From a virus, in the IMG/VR virus record IMGVR_UViG_3300034356_001764, positions 16,204-80,203 of that record: DNA of 64,000 nucleotides; one strand, given 5' to 3'. The first letter of the stretch is position 1. Each line of letters opens with the position of its first letter. Below, piece by piece: positions 35,932 to 45,924 of the stretch. A program made the translations under genes and the position numbers. The notes under the pieces were generated by a model. It was not told the DNA's origin. It saw only the letters and a program-made list of their open reading frames with translations, and made no database searches.

Positions 35932-37548
35932 TTAGAATGATCCACCAGTAATTGGATTTCTCATGACAATCTTCAATACTTTAGTTGGATCTTTAACCCA
36001 AATAGCTGGCATTGTTTGAGACATCATTACACGGTATCCATTGAATTGTCCAGAAGACTGGAATCCTTGAGAACGTCCCATATAATCCATAGTACCATTC
36101 TGATACCACCACTTCAATTGATTATCCCAAGACAATTTCAACAAGAAGATGTTATCATTTGTGTTGTCTGTGATATCAAAGATAATGAATGAGTAAGAAG
36201 ATAATGGGAAACCATCAATGATTGGGTTCTCAATATCATTTGTATGAATGTTGTCAAATGCAGGATTCAATACAAACTTCACGTTAGCCAAGAATGGAAT
36301 AACATAAGAAGTGTAAGCAAATCCAAAATTCAAGTCCATACCTTTACCAGTGATAGCACCAATATCAGCAGCCTGAATCAAAAGACCTGAAGATACTGCT
36401 TCTCTTTTGATGGCTTCATTTACCATACGCATACCACCCATACCAGTTTGAACAACTAAGCTACGCTTAGGATCTGGACCTTGGAACTCAACCTTACCAT
36501 TGAAGAAGTTGTAGATTTCTCCACGGAACAAATCCAATGTAAAGTTATTCTTATTGTATACTCTTTTGAAAGAGTTATCCAATTGCTTCCAAAGACCCAC
36601 TGACATTCTGATATCATCTGGTCCATCTTGCTTAACACGTCCACCGTGACCCCACATAAGGTAAGTCTCAATATCTGTAGCAATTTTAGACAAGTGAGCA
36701 GATTCCATATTTGTCAAGAATGATCTAGAAAGATCTCCATTGTCAAATGCTTTCTTCACTTTGTCTTTACCCATAACCTTCACCATGTCTTCCAAAGAAG
36801 TAACAGATGGATCAATGTTTTTGTCAAATGTTCTCCAGATCTCAGTTACTGGAACTGTACCATCTGCATTCATTCCACCTTTAATCATCAAGTCAGCACG
36901 TGATGAGATAGAATAATGTACGTGAGCTTCTGCTCCTCCTACATAGTTGTAGAATTCACGGAAACCTGTTTTAGTGATGATGTCAGAGAATCTTTCACCA
37001 TATTCACCACGTGCAGAACCTTTACGGAAAACTTTAGTACCATTTGATAAGTACTTGTTCTCTAAGTATTTGTAGTTGTCATTGTTTACTAACTGAACAG
37101 TATAGATATAGCCATCTCCAATTGGAAGGATATCTTCATCTGTAATGTACATCTCACAACCATTGTATTTGTCATATGTGATGATATCACCATGTCCAAA
37201 CTCACGTCTGCTTAATTTGATGCGGAAAGTACTTCCATCAACACCTTTAAAAGTATTGTCTGGTTCAATATCCTCAATTACATAAGGAAGCTCATTAGAG
37301 ACAGGTGTTTGCCACTTGTACTCTCCACGAGCATTATCAACCATTATTACATTCTTTCCACCGAAGCTAGACATTTGGTAAAGAGGCATTTCAACCTTCT
37401 GAGCCATAGCCCAAAGGTCCACTGGACCTAGATCCATTGGTTCTGCATCCTTCAACATGTTAACCAAGTGGTAGGAATCTACGTGTGAACTAGCATTGTA
37501 GTTGGTATCCCGTAGAAATATACCATTGTTTAAAACTGGAGTTGCCAT
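35932..37548 (-). CDS. Major capsid protein (538 aa)
   Basis: The position after portal and acidic scaffold candidate, length, balanced composition, frequent CGT Arg codons and a strong downstream terminator all fit the major capsid protein. The N-terminus is MATPVLNNGIFLRDTNYN. Segments such as GSARGEYGERFSDIITKTGF (about 178-197) and the C-terminal GYRVMMSQTMPAIWVKDP lie in a well-ordered alpha/beta chain consistent with an HK97-like fold. The fold itself is inferred. The start is the only ATG near the 29-bp gap after the scaffold gene, so the two are probably co-transcribed. Confidence 0.75.
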   Translation of the reverse strand: MATPVLNNGIFLRDTNYNASSHVDSYHLVNMLKDAEPMDLGPVDLWAMAQKVEMPLYQMSSFGGKNVIMVDNARGEYKWQTPVSNELPYVIEDIEPDNTFKGVDGSTFRIKLSRREFGHGDIITYDKYNGCEMYITDEDILPIGDGYIYTVQLVNNDNYKYLENKYLSNGTKVFRKGSARGEYGERFSDIITKTGFREFYNYVGGAEAHVHYSISSRADLMIKGGMNADGTVPVTEIWRTFDKNIDPSVTSLEDMVKVMGKDKVKKAFDNGDLSRSFLTNMESAHLSKIATDIETYLMWGHGGRVKQDGPDDIRMSVGLWKQLDNSFKRVYNKNNFTLDLFRGEIYNFFNGKVEFQGPDPKRSLVVQTGMGGMRMVNEAIKREAVSSGLLIQAADIGAITGKGMDLNFGFAYTSYVIPFLANVKFVLNPAFDNIHTNDIENPIIDGFPLSSYSFIIFDITDNTNDNIFLLKLSWDNQLKWWYQNGTMDYMGRSQGFQSSGQFNGYRVMMSQTMPAIWVKDPTKVLKIVMRNPITGGSF

Positions 37549-37577
37549 TTGTATTTATTTATTTAAATTGTTACTAA

Positions 37578-38846
37578 TTAAAATCTCTTGAACAGATTGT
37601 TATTCTGTCTAGGGATTGTTCTTTGAGGTTTGTTAGAAGGTCTTGTCTTGAAGTCATCATCATCTGTTTGACTTGATGATCCAAGTTTTCTAGCTTCCTC
37701 AGTTTTTAATTGTCTTACTACTTTTTCAGTAGCTACTCTTCCTCCTTGATCTTTTACTTTAGTTCTGTATCCTTCTGGATCAGAAAGTAACCAAAGAGCT
37801 TCAGCAATTAAACCATGATTTGGTTCCACAAACTGATACTTTTCAAGTAAGTGGCCAAGCAAGTTTGTTTGCTTTCCAGAGATTGATGGATAATTTGGTT
37901 GAACCAATCCTGAATATAACACGCTCTGTGTTTTCTTATCAAGTTTAATTCCTCCAATCTCTCCTCCAAGTAAAGTATTATATACACTATCAGTGTATGC
38001 TCTAGCTTGTTTAGATTGTTGATCTTTTTTCATCTCTTGCTCTGCAAGTTGACGTGCAACAATCTCTTCTTGCATTCTATCCAACTTTGGTTTGAACTGA
38101 TTAGCTTTTTGACCAAGCTTATCAAGATCTCTCCAGTCTTCAACCTCAGATTCAATTTCTTCTGGAGTACCAAAACCTGTTGCATAAAGATACTGTCTTG
38201 CAATTTCAGCTTGATCATATTCATCATCTGGATCTAACTGACGCATCTCCTCTACTTGAGCAAGTGTTCTGAACAAACCTTTTAAGTCTTGACCTCCATC
38301 AGCAACATACTTTGCTGCTAGTTGAAGTTCTTCTGGTAAAGCATTAAAGAATTCTTTTGGAGTATTCTCTTTAATCTTTGCAGCTCTTTCTTCAAAGTTT
38401 GCTTCAAACAGTTCTCTAAAATCTTTAGTGGTGTAATCCTCTAATGATTTATCATCATCAAAAGGAATTAACTCACCTTCTTCAATCATTTTAGATGCTA
38501 ATTCAAATAAACCTGACTTGTCAACTTTAGGTCTTCCTTTGTTGCCAGCTTCTTCTTCTTGTAAGATTAAGCCATCAAGTTCAGCAATAGTTTCATCAGC
38601 TTCTGCTTTCTTATCTGCTATCTCCCTTTTTTCAGCAGGAGTTGCAGGTGTCTTTTCAAGGAACGAGGTGTCAACATCTTCTCCTTGTGAGAATAGTGAC
38701 TTTGGTTTCTCTTCTTTGCCATCTTCTGGAAGCATCACATTCTCTGCCCCAGGTGCCCCAAATAAGGCATCAATGTCTACTTCTCTTTGCTCTACCGTTG
38801 TAGAGTCTAATACCTGATCATCAGGGTTGTTGTTGGTTTTTTCCAT
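37578..38846 (-). CDS. Scaffold / head assembly protein candidate (422 aa)
   Basis: The protein is strongly acidic and mostly helical, with Glu/Lys-rich coiled-coil segments (about residues 60-110 and 250-290) and no Cys. These are typical features of phage scaffolds, and it lies between portal and capsid genes. The reading frame extends to a GTG at 38849, but the ATG at 38846 is the likelier start. A candidate late promoter (38,870-38,883) lies just upstream. There is no protease motif, so scaffold removal is not explained by this gene. Confidence 0.65.
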   Translation of the reverse strand: MEKTNNNPDDQVLDSTTVEQREVDIDALFGAPGAENVMLPEDGKEEKPKSLFSQGEDVDTSFLEKTPATPAEKREIADKKAEADETIAELDGLILQEEEAGNKGRPKVDKSGLFELASKMIEEGELIPFDDDKSLEDYTTKDFRELFEANFEERAAKIKENTPKEFFNALPEELQLAAKYVADGGQDLKGLFRTLAQVEEMRQLDPDDEYDQAEIARQYLYATGFGTPEEIESEVEDWRDLDKLGQKANQFKPKLDRMQEEIVARQLAEQEMKKDQQSKQARAYTDSVYNTLLGGEIGGIKLDKKTQSVLYSGLVQPNYPSISGKQTNLLGHLLEKYQFVEPNHGLIAEALWLLSDPEGYRTKVKDQGGRVATEKVVRQLKTEEARKLGSSSQTDDDDFKTRPSNKPQRTIPRQNNNLFKRF

Positions 38847-38869
38847 CACTGTTGGTTTTAATGATACAC

Positions 38870-38883
38870 TATAATATACAAAT
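38870..38883 (-). promoter_or_regulatory. Candidate late promoter (ATTTGTATATTATA on minus strand)
   Basis: This 14-mer, identical to that at 26,079-26,092, lies 23 bp before the ATG of the scaffold candidate in the 90-bp gap after the portal gene. It would drive scaffold and capsid together. Confidence 0.55.
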
Positions 38884-38939
38884 AAATCTTTTAAATTTAA
38901 AGTGCTATTTGTAATTTTTTTGCATTATATAGCTACAAA

Positions 38940-41690
38940 CTATTTTTTAGTTTTACTGTCTTTACCAGAATCATATTTATTCTTGTTAATTCTAGCAATT
39001 TCAACTTGTTTGTTTGCTATATCTTCTTGCACTTGAAGCTTTCTTTCTTCAATACTCATCTTTTGAGAATGTCTAATATTGTCATCAGATTGTTTTTCTC
39101 TTTGTAAATCCATTTGACTTTGGTACTGTTCTGTCTGTCTAATGTTTTTCATTTCATCCTGATAATCTGATATCTCATTCTTATTGATATCCTGCATTGC
39201 ACCAAATCCAGCAGATCTAATTTCAGCAACAGTAATATTATTTGCAAGCTCTCTTTCTTGTTTATCAGCATCAGCTTGAATTTTAGCTTGTAACTGTTTC
39301 TCTTGAGATGCAAGTTGTTCTTGTTGCATTTGTTGTGCAGCTTGTTGCTCTTGTTGTTTCTGTTGTTGTATCTTAGCTTCAGAATCTTTAAGCACTGAGT
39401 TAAGCTCTGAGATTGAATCTGACTGAACTAATTTACCTAAGTCATATATAGAGGCCCCTGTTGTATTATTCTGCATTGCCATAGACTTTAATTGTTCTAG
39501 TACAGCTCTGTGGTTTGCAGTAGTTGTACAGAATATATTAAGATCGCGCATTAGAAGGTCTGTGCCATTGATTTGAAAGTTTACCTTTTCATCATTGCCG
39601 GTTATGTATGTTAGTCTACTGGAAGGTTTTGTAGAATGATAATACTGTGCAAGGTCAGTTCTCATCTGATGTACTCTTGGCATTAGATAATCACAGTGTT
39701 GAATAAAGAATACTTCTGTTTGAGCATAAGATGCTGCGGCAGCTTGTTCTACTCCGGTAGCAGTCATTTGTGATAACTGAGCACCCATACGTTGTGGGTT
39801 TACTCCTATAACTTCATAAGCCTGTTGCTTAAAGTGGTTAGCTAATTGTACCCTTGACATTAATCTTTCTGTCTGAGATAGATCTAGTTTTTGGAAATGC
39901 TGAAAGTTTAATGCATTCTCTGTATTTGTAATACTAGTATCAAGAGGTAGAATTTGAAAATTCTTCATTGCTGTATAGGCATTAGCATAATTTCCTTTTC
40001 CCCAGTCTTCACCCAAGGAATGCTTTGGTAAAGTATTTTGGTCAAGCATGATGATAGTACCAAGTTCATCTACCAGGATATCAGCTATTTGATTGTTGAC
40101 AATGTTATATCCAATCTGGTATGGCTTCATTAAATCAATCAATGCAGTAGACTTTGTATTTCTATCAGAGAACACCGCTCCTTCTACAGGAAGCTTGCAA
40201 CCATAAAGAGTATTATCACCTTTAAATTGAAACTTTAAAGAGCTAATGTGGTTCTTATCTATACCTACATAGATAGGAGAGAATCCACCGGGGTTATTCA
40301 TACCCCAGAAAGAAGGAATGTTTGGTCCAATTTTTACACCACCCCACACTTCATTAATCCAAATCCAATCAATATGCTCACCATATACTAAATTGTCTTT
40401 AGTTTTATTCTTGAAAAGTCTAGTATCATAGATTGGTTTTTCTTCAACTTTGTAGTCTTCAGTTATTACTTCATTAATAACTTCTCCATTCTCAGCTACT
40501 TTAGTTAAGTTACCAACTTTACGCTGAGACTTCCAATATACTGTTGATACTCTTAATAAGTATGCAGTACCTTGATCATAATAATCTTCTCCCTCAGACA
40601 AAATCTGATTGATTATGTCTCCTTGGTTGATAACACTACCGTTCATTGCTGAGGTATACTGTCTGTAAGCAAGAGAAGGCATCTGAGTATTCCACTCATG
40701 TGATTTAGTTCCATCATACATAGAACCATCATTTTGGATACCACCAATTGTATATCCTGCAGATCTAATTGGGTAAACAGCTTCTAGTGCTTCTAATTGT
40801 TCAGTTGTCATCTGATAACCATAACGGTCAATAACATCTGATGCTGTCATCATGTCTGTTTTACCAACCCATTGTGACTGAGAAATATATCTTGCATCTG
40901 GAGATTTGTGGTAGAAAGTAATAGCTGGATTCCATAACTCTACTTCATAGTCATCCTCCATCATTCTAAAATGCCAGAATTCTCTATCTGTAATGAGCAT
41001 GTCCCTGAAGCCTCTCTCTTCTAGTTCATCCATTTTAAATCTTTCAACATCTACTTTGTGCTGGTGAGTTGCCCACTCTTCAACCATTGATCTATAATCC
41101 TTCTTAAAGAATTGCTCTATCTCTGGTAAAGTTTTAAGATTCTCTGGATTTAATTGTTGTTGTGCTTCTTCAGATTCTGGATCAAGACCTTGCTCTAACA
41201 AAGCTGCAGTAAGTTTAATTTGAGCATCTGCCATAAGAACTTCTTCAACTGCAGCACGTTTTTGTTCCATCATCTCATTGTATGAGAACTCATCAACAGC
41301 TCTGTATGTTAATTTAGTTGATCTCTTAGCAAATTCAGCTACTAGAACATTAATAACATTAGGTATGATTGGGTAGAATCTTAACTCTAAAGCTGACTGA
41401 TCCTCTTTAGTAAGAACATCAACCATGTCTCTATAGTCATTATCTTCTTCAACTATATAATCTGATTTATCAATTACACCTTTAGCCAACTTATAGTTTT
41501 TCATAAGTCTTCTAGCATTTCTTCTAATCTGCTTAAGTCCTTGCCACTCAACCCAGTCTAGATTCCATGCTGCCCACTGCTGATCTTTCTCAGCTTTTGG
41601 TAAAAATTGTAATGGCTGAGTAATACTACCAATTCTATTAGGTTTAGTTTTAGCCCCAGCTTTGGCTTGCATTGCGTTAATTATCTGCAT
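38940..41690 (-). CDS. Portal protein (916 aa)
   Basis: The gene lies directly downstream of the large terminase, with 5 bp between them. The N-terminal half contains the helical and beta segments typical of large portals (RFYPIIPNVINVLVAEFAKR near 131-150; FWHFRMMEDDYEVELWNP near 240-257). After about residue 770 the chain becomes a long Gln/Glu/Lys-rich coiled coil (for example QQKQQEQQAAQQMQQEQL) ending in Lys, as in portal barrels with extended C-terminal helices. It forms the vertex ring through which DNA is packaged and ejected. The call relies on order, length and fold signs; I did not align it. Confidence 0.7.
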   Translation of the reverse strand: MQIINAMQAKAGAKTKPNRIGSITQPLQFLPKAEKDQQWAAWNLDWVEWQGLKQIRRNARRLMKNYKLAKGVIDKSDYIVEEDNDYRDMVDVLTKEDQSALELRFYPIIPNVINVLVAEFAKRSTKLTYRAVDEFSYNEMMEQKRAAVEEVLMADAQIKLTAALLEQGLDPESEEAQQQLNPENLKTLPEIEQFFKKDYRSMVEEWATHQHKVDVERFKMDELEERGFRDMLITDREFWHFRMMEDDYEVELWNPAITFYHKSPDARYISQSQWVGKTDMMTASDVIDRYGYQMTTEQLEALEAVYPIRSAGYTIGGIQNDGSMYDGTKSHEWNTQMPSLAYRQYTSAMNGSVINQGDIINQILSEGEDYYDQGTAYLLRVSTVYWKSQRKVGNLTKVAENGEVINEVITEDYKVEEKPIYDTRLFKNKTKDNLVYGEHIDWIWINEVWGGVKIGPNIPSFWGMNNPGGFSPIYVGIDKNHISSLKFQFKGDNTLYGCKLPVEGAVFSDRNTKSTALIDLMKPYQIGYNIVNNQIADILVDELGTIIMLDQNTLPKHSLGEDWGKGNYANAYTAMKNFQILPLDTSITNTENALNFQHFQKLDLSQTERLMSRVQLANHFKQQAYEVIGVNPQRMGAQLSQMTATGVEQAAAASYAQTEVFFIQHCDYLMPRVHQMRTDLAQYYHSTKPSSRLTYITGNDEKVNFQINGTDLLMRDLNIFCTTTANHRAVLEQLKSMAMQNNTTGASIYDLGKLVQSDSISELNSVLKDSEAKIQQQKQQEQQAAQQMQQEQLASQEKQLQAKIQADADKQERELANNITVAEIRSAGFGAMQDINKNEISDYQDEMKNIRQTEQYQSQMDLQREKQSDDNIRHSQKMSIEERKLQVQEDIANKQVEIARINKNKYDSGKDSKTKK

Positions 41691-41695
41691 AACTC

Positions 41696-43900
41696 TTATT
41701 TAATATTTTTGAATGGTGATCTTTTAAAATTCTGACCATTGCCAAGTTGGCCTCTTCCCATATGACGGAAAGGACTCCTATTTAATTTAAACAAATTTTC
41801 TGACTTTTGCAAGTTTTTAGCTGCATCATCCATGATTACTCTCTTTGAATAACCTCTGTTAGCTTGTTGAATTCTCATGAAAGCAACAAGTGCACAAAAT
41901 GAAACCAGCCTATCCACATTGACTCCATCTGAATATTCTCTCATTTCCTTTAGAAGCATAGGATCTGGAATCCTTTCAATACCATATTTGGTTCTTACAA
42001 TAGTTCCATCAGGTTTTGTTTCTACATCTAATTCTTCTTTAGTGTATTCAATCGCATAACTTAACAAGTGAGCTTTAAATAATACACCTGTATTCTTCCA
42101 ACCATACTCCTGGAATACATTAGCATTGGCACCAAGATCTTTCAAGAAAAGTATTTGACTCTTAGGTACTAAGAATCTTTGCTTCTTTCTAGAAATCATA
42201 TACTGGATAAAAAGAGAAATGTTATTCTCTATTACTGTCCATGCATTGTACCATTCTATGATAAGCTCTAATTGCTGGTGTGTTTTATTGATATCATCAT
42301 ATCTACCACACCATGATGCTACAATTCTATCTTGTTCAATGAAGGTCTCTGTCTCAGTTCCAGAAATCTTAGTTACCTCTACTGGAGCTTTCATTATATA
42401 GATAGAACATAATGATTCTGATGTTGTTGTTTTACCTTCTGATACAGGGTCAATAGAAGCGTAATACTGTCCGAAGGTTGGGTCAGGAATTGGTCTTTCC
42501 CATACAACAATACAACCAGTTTTATCTTCAGTCTTTTTAGATACTGGAAATTCAGAGATAGGTCTTTTATTACTAGTCTTTACACTTGGTTTTCCGTTCT
42601 CATCTGTAGAGATATCTAAAAACTCATAAGCATATTCTTTTTCTTCTATTCTTCTTTCCTGAGCTCCAATAAGATGTGTAGGAAATACAGATACAGTTCT
42701 ATTAGCAAAGGCCTCTTCAATGTTTCTAGGATGCTGAGAGATTCTTAACTGGTAAGTTTCCGGGTCTAATTCTTTTTTCCATTTATCAAACTGTTCATCT
42801 AAAGCCTTTAATGCTTCTTCTACAAGTGAATTACCATATTGATCTATGTATGGTGGCATTGACCATTGCTCAGGAATAAATAATCCAGATAATCCTACAG
42901 TTCTATTCTTGTCTAGTAAGTTAGATTCAACAGCATAGATATCATTATCTGAAGGATGTAATATCATTTTTCTTAGTGGTTCACATTGTGATAAATCACC
43001 CACAGATCCTGCAGCTATAAACATTCCTGTAGTAGTCAAACCAGATCTCATAGCAGGACGCATGTACTCATATGTTTTATTCATCTTAGGAGCAATCCCG
43101 GCCTCTTCATGAAAGAAGTATTTAACTGGACCCCCTACACCATTTGTAGGATCCTTTTCAAATGACATACCTTGTATAGTTCCTTTAAGACCTACTTCAT
43201 TTTTTCTGTCACCTTTTCTTACCTCAATCTTCTGCTGCCACATCATTACTTTGCTTGGATTCATTGGACGGTACCAAGCTGTGTGCTCATTTAAGAATGC
43301 TGCATATTCATCTAAGAATTTCCAAGAACCTTTTTCATTGATGTAATCTTTAAGACTTGCTCCAATCTTTAGTGTGACCCCTGCCTCAAACCATTGTTGA
43401 CAAAGTAACTTTGCCATGTGATAATATGAAGATGCAATCTGACGTTTCTTTAATACTGCAACATGTTGATAATTAAGTTCAGCAAGCATTTCATAAAGAG
43501 CAAGATGATACTGGGCATCTCTAATATCTGCAAATCCAAACTGTTGTATCTCTTTGTTAAAGATAGGTAAGAAGTTTAACCACATGTAATACTCCCGCGC
43601 TAGATACCAGTTCTTTTCTCCACTCTTAATTAAGACACCTTTTCTGCACTTAGCTTTTTGATCATCCCAATAATTTAAAAAGTCTTTTGATTTAAATGGA
43701 GCCATGGTATAAACATTCTGCATTTTAAATCTTCTTGATTCTACTGTAAATAGATCAGCACTTACTTCATCAAACTGATATTCACCTGGTTCTTTAAAAA
43801 TGCTAAATAAAAAAGTAGCAAACTCTTCTCTAGTTTCAAAAGAAGTTATTGTCCAAGTACCGTTATCCCACGTAGGAATATCTTGATATATCTCACTCAT
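41696..43900 (-). CDS. terL: Terminase large subunit (734 aa)
   Basis: The N-terminal ATPase has a degenerate Walker A at about residues 151-158 (KKRQIASS, Ala in place of the usual Gly of RQxG), Walker B KYFFHEEAG (about 261-269) and coupling motif AAGSVGD. The C-terminal RNase H-like nuclease shows YYASIDPVSEG (acidic residue 1), VIENNIS (residue 2) and NVDRLVSFCAL (residue 3). It packages DNA into the prohead through the portal encoded next. The 171-residue gene upstream overlaps it as TAATG. Length is normal for a Bacteroidota phage TerL. Confidence 0.85.
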   Translation of the reverse strand: MSEIYQDIPTWDNGTWTITSFETREEFATFLFSIFKEPGEYQFDEVSADLFTVESRRFKMQNVYTMAPFKSKDFLNYWDDQKAKCRKGVLIKSGEKNWYLAREYYMWLNFLPIFNKEIQQFGFADIRDAQYHLALYEMLAELNYQHVAVLKKRQIASSYYHMAKLLCQQWFEAGVTLKIGASLKDYINEKGSWKFLDEYAAFLNEHTAWYRPMNPSKVMMWQQKIEVRKGDRKNEVGLKGTIQGMSFEKDPTNGVGGPVKYFFHEEAGIAPKMNKTYEYMRPAMRSGLTTTGMFIAAGSVGDLSQCEPLRKMILHPSDNDIYAVESNLLDKNRTVGLSGLFIPEQWSMPPYIDQYGNSLVEEALKALDEQFDKWKKELDPETYQLRISQHPRNIEEAFANRTVSVFPTHLIGAQERRIEEKEYAYEFLDISTDENGKPSVKTSNKRPISEFPVSKKTEDKTGCIVVWERPIPDPTFGQYYASIDPVSEGKTTTSESLCSIYIMKAPVEVTKISGTETETFIEQDRIVASWCGRYDDINKTHQQLELIIEWYNAWTVIENNISLFIQYMISRKKQRFLVPKSQILFLKDLGANANVFQEYGWKNTGVLFKAHLLSYAIEYTKEELDVETKPDGTIVRTKYGIERIPDPMLLKEMREYSDGVNVDRLVSFCALVAFMRIQQANRGYSKRVIMDDAAKNLQKSENLFKLNRSPFRHMGRGQLGNGQNFKRSPFKNIK

Positions 43901-44415
43901 TATGCATCATATGCTAGTCCTTGACCTCCGCGTACTTTGCTAGATTGCTCCTCTTGTAAGTCTTTATAAACTCCTTTGAATGAGGCTCTTATCTGATCAA
44001 AATTCTTTGCGGCTGCTACAAGTGAATTAATATTTCCATCTCTTCCTGCTGTGATGGGTGTAGTTTCCATATACTTTCCAAGCCTATCAAGCATTGAAGA
44101 CATTCCTTTATATGCTCTAGATGTAGGAGTTTCATACATTCTTTCACAAAATCTTAATGCTGCAAAAACTGTAGCATCTTCTGTTGAGAACTCTCCTTCA
44201 ATCTCACGCATTATTATAGATTCTTTTTCAACTTCTGGAGTATGAAAGAAAGGATTCATATCTGGATTAGGACAAGTCATATAAAACAGATACTGGTAAA
44301 TCTTAAGATGCTCTTCTGGATATTCATCCATTACATCTTTTAATGCCTTCAGTGTATAACAGTGCTCAGTAGGGATTACTGTTCTGTTTTGAACATCAAA
44401 TAGTTTTATTAACAT
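43900..44415 (-). CDS. Terminase-adjacent protein, possible small subunit (171 aa)
   Basis: This helical protein (TLKALKDVMDEYPEEHLKIY; TVFAALRFCERMYETP) ends in KVRGGQGLAYDA. It is coupled by TAATG overlaps both to the terminase downstream and to the PD-(D/E)XK nuclease upstream. Position suggests a small terminase or packaging cofactor. There is no clear DNA-binding motif, so the call is contextual. Confidence 0.5.
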   Translation of the reverse strand: MLIKLFDVQNRTVIPTEHCYTLKALKDVMDEYPEEHLKIYQYLFYMTCPNPDMNPFFHTPEVEKESIIMREIEGEFSTEDATVFAALRFCERMYETPTSRAYKGMSSMLDRLGKYMETTPITAGRDGNINSLVAAAKNFDQIRASFKGVYKDLQEEQSSKVRGGQGLAYDA

Positions 44416-45248
44416 TAGTGTTTTGTTTTAAGTTTATCTCTGTTGTCATTAATATAATGAATAATTGCCAATACTTCATCAACTAAATAAGGTATTGCAA
44501 TTGGTAAAACTTCTTTTACTATAGGATCTCCATGAAGATCACGCTTTGTTATTGGGTATCCCCAGTCATCTTCACCTTCAACTTCAAAAATTACATGATG
44601 AACAAATATTCTTCCTGGCTTAAGTTTTGGATTATGCTTAAGTATAATGTACATGTAGATGCTTAACTGTAAAGCATAGTGATAGAAATGACAATCATCA
44701 AGATTATCTACTGGAGGTAACAACTTAGTTGATTTACCTTCCCAGTCTACCCATGATTCTTTTTTAATTTCTTTGTTAGTTTTATAGTCAATGATATTTA
44801 CTTTACCATTGACTACTTCAACTAAATCTGATTGTCCACAAATACCTACTGAACGTAGATATACCATGTGCTCAGGATAAACTCCTGGTTCAAGCTTTTG
44901 AGATGGAGCATGTCTTATTCCATTATTCTCACCGGATGGTTTAAATACAGGAATAGTTACTCCTTCTCTTTCAATTGAAGCAAATGAACATATGTCATCT
45001 TCTCTTTGGTTATGATAAAATGTTCCAAGAGTAGTAGATCTATCTGCTTCATTTTTCCAAATTTGTTGTATTATAATAGGATCAACACCAGCCCACTTTG
45101 ACTTCTTGTTTTTAGAAACTCTTTCTGCAACCTTCTTTGTATCAAAAGGTATTTTAAAATGAGAGACAAGTGTTGTTACACTTACCCAATCAATGTTACT
45201 ATCTTCAAGACTTTTGTAACTGTGATCATCTGCGTTAAATACTATCAT
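44415..45248 (-). CDS. PD-(D/E)XK nuclease, RecB/Cas4-like (277 aa)
   Basis: The nuclease core is visible: GQSDLVEVVNGKVNIIDYKT (about residues 137-156), where the Asp of SDLVE and the Asp-Tyr-Lys of IIDYKT form the active site. The helix HYALQLSIYMYIIL (about 190-203) is the usual Q-x-x-x-Y motif. The N-terminus (DWVSVTTLVSHFKIPFD) also matches the group. It probably trims or degrades DNA during replication, recombination or packaging. It is transcribed with the terminase. Confidence 0.75.
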   Translation of the reverse strand: MIVFNADDHSYKSLEDSNIDWVSVTTLVSHFKIPFDTKKVAERVSKNKKSKWAGVDPIIIQQIWKNEADRSTTLGTFYHNQREDDICSFASIEREGVTIPVFKPSGENNGIRHAPSQKLEPGVYPEHMVYLRSVGICGQSDLVEVVNGKVNIIDYKTNKEIKKESWVDWEGKSTKLLPPVDNLDDCHFYHYALQLSIYMYIILKHNPKLKPGRIFVHHVIFEVEGEDDWGYPITKRDLHGDPIVKEVLPIAIPYLVDEVLAIIHYINDNRDKLKTKH

Positions 45249-45260
45249 TTTTTTTAATTG

Positions 45261-45611
45261 TTAAGCATTTTCAATAATTGAATCAGCTAATGTTCTAGCT
45301 GCCTTATCTTCTGACATGAACATTTTTTTAATATTACTTATTTCTTCTTGAGTAAACTTACCTTCCATACCAAGTATTTTGAGTCTTAGAAGTTTATTAT
45401 CTAATTCAAGTTTATCCATTCTTTCTTCTAAAAGAGTTGTAGGTGATCTATAAACATTTTTATGAGCTTCTGTTATTTGACTCCATAAACCATCTGCCAT
45501 TGAGCCAGGTATTCTTTTAGTACTTATTATTGTTTCATCTGAAGTTGTTATTGAACTTGGCTTATATATTTCTTTTGCCCAATCATCTTCATTATTTGGA
45601 TAGTCATACAT
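45261..45611 (-). CDS. Small helical protein of unknown function (116 aa)
   Basis: The N-terminal half is polar. The C-terminal half is helical and likely coiled coil (LLEERMDKLELDNKLLRLKIL; EEISNIKKMFMSEDKAARTL). It lies between a zinc-binding protein and the nuclease. No family is recognised. Confidence 0.6.
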   Translation of the reverse strand: MYDYPNNEDDWAKEIYKPSSITTSDETIISTKRIPGSMADGLWSQITEAHKNVYRSPTTLLEERMDKLELDNKLLRLKILGMEGKFTQEEISNIKKMFMSEDKAARTLADSIIENA

Positions 45612-45615
45612 AAAA

Positions 45616-45924
45616 TTAATCTTTAAGGTTATCTAATGCATCTTCATCTTCTTCTGATATTAAAGAATTCCAACGTAAGTCAGGACAAGATGTAGATAGG
45701 GCTCTAACTTTAAAATGTAAAGAGCATCCACATAAATTACAACAAGGTTGAGTTCCTTGTACTACACAAGATTTACCTTCTTCATCTTTTCTAACACAGA
45801 TATTACATATGGCCATACGCTTTTCAGCAATATGCTCAACAAACTCATCTCTTATAATAGAGTTAGTTATCCCCTCCAGTATCTGTTTTCTGTTCTTCCA
45901 AATTTCTTTAAGATTTGCTTTCAT
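45616..45924 (-). CDS. Small Cys-rich zinc-binding protein (102 aa)
   Basis: The N-terminal helix is followed by a Cys cluster, ICNICV, KSC, QPCCNLCGC and a later STSCPDLRW, enough ligands for two zinc sites. This Cys pattern is common in short Bacteroidota phage proteins of unknown function. It starts inside the end of the IHF-like gene (17-bp overlap). Confidence 0.65.
   Translation of the reverse strand: MKANLKEIWKNRKQILEGITNSIIRDEFVEHIAEKRMAICNICVRKDEEGKSCVVQGTQPCCNLCGCSLHFKVRALSTSCPDLRWNSLISEEDEDALDNLKD

Noticed and set aside
37578-38846. Prohead protease fused to the scaffold
   Set aside because: No Ser-His or Cys-His motif of a known phage protease was found; the chain is acidic and helical throughout.
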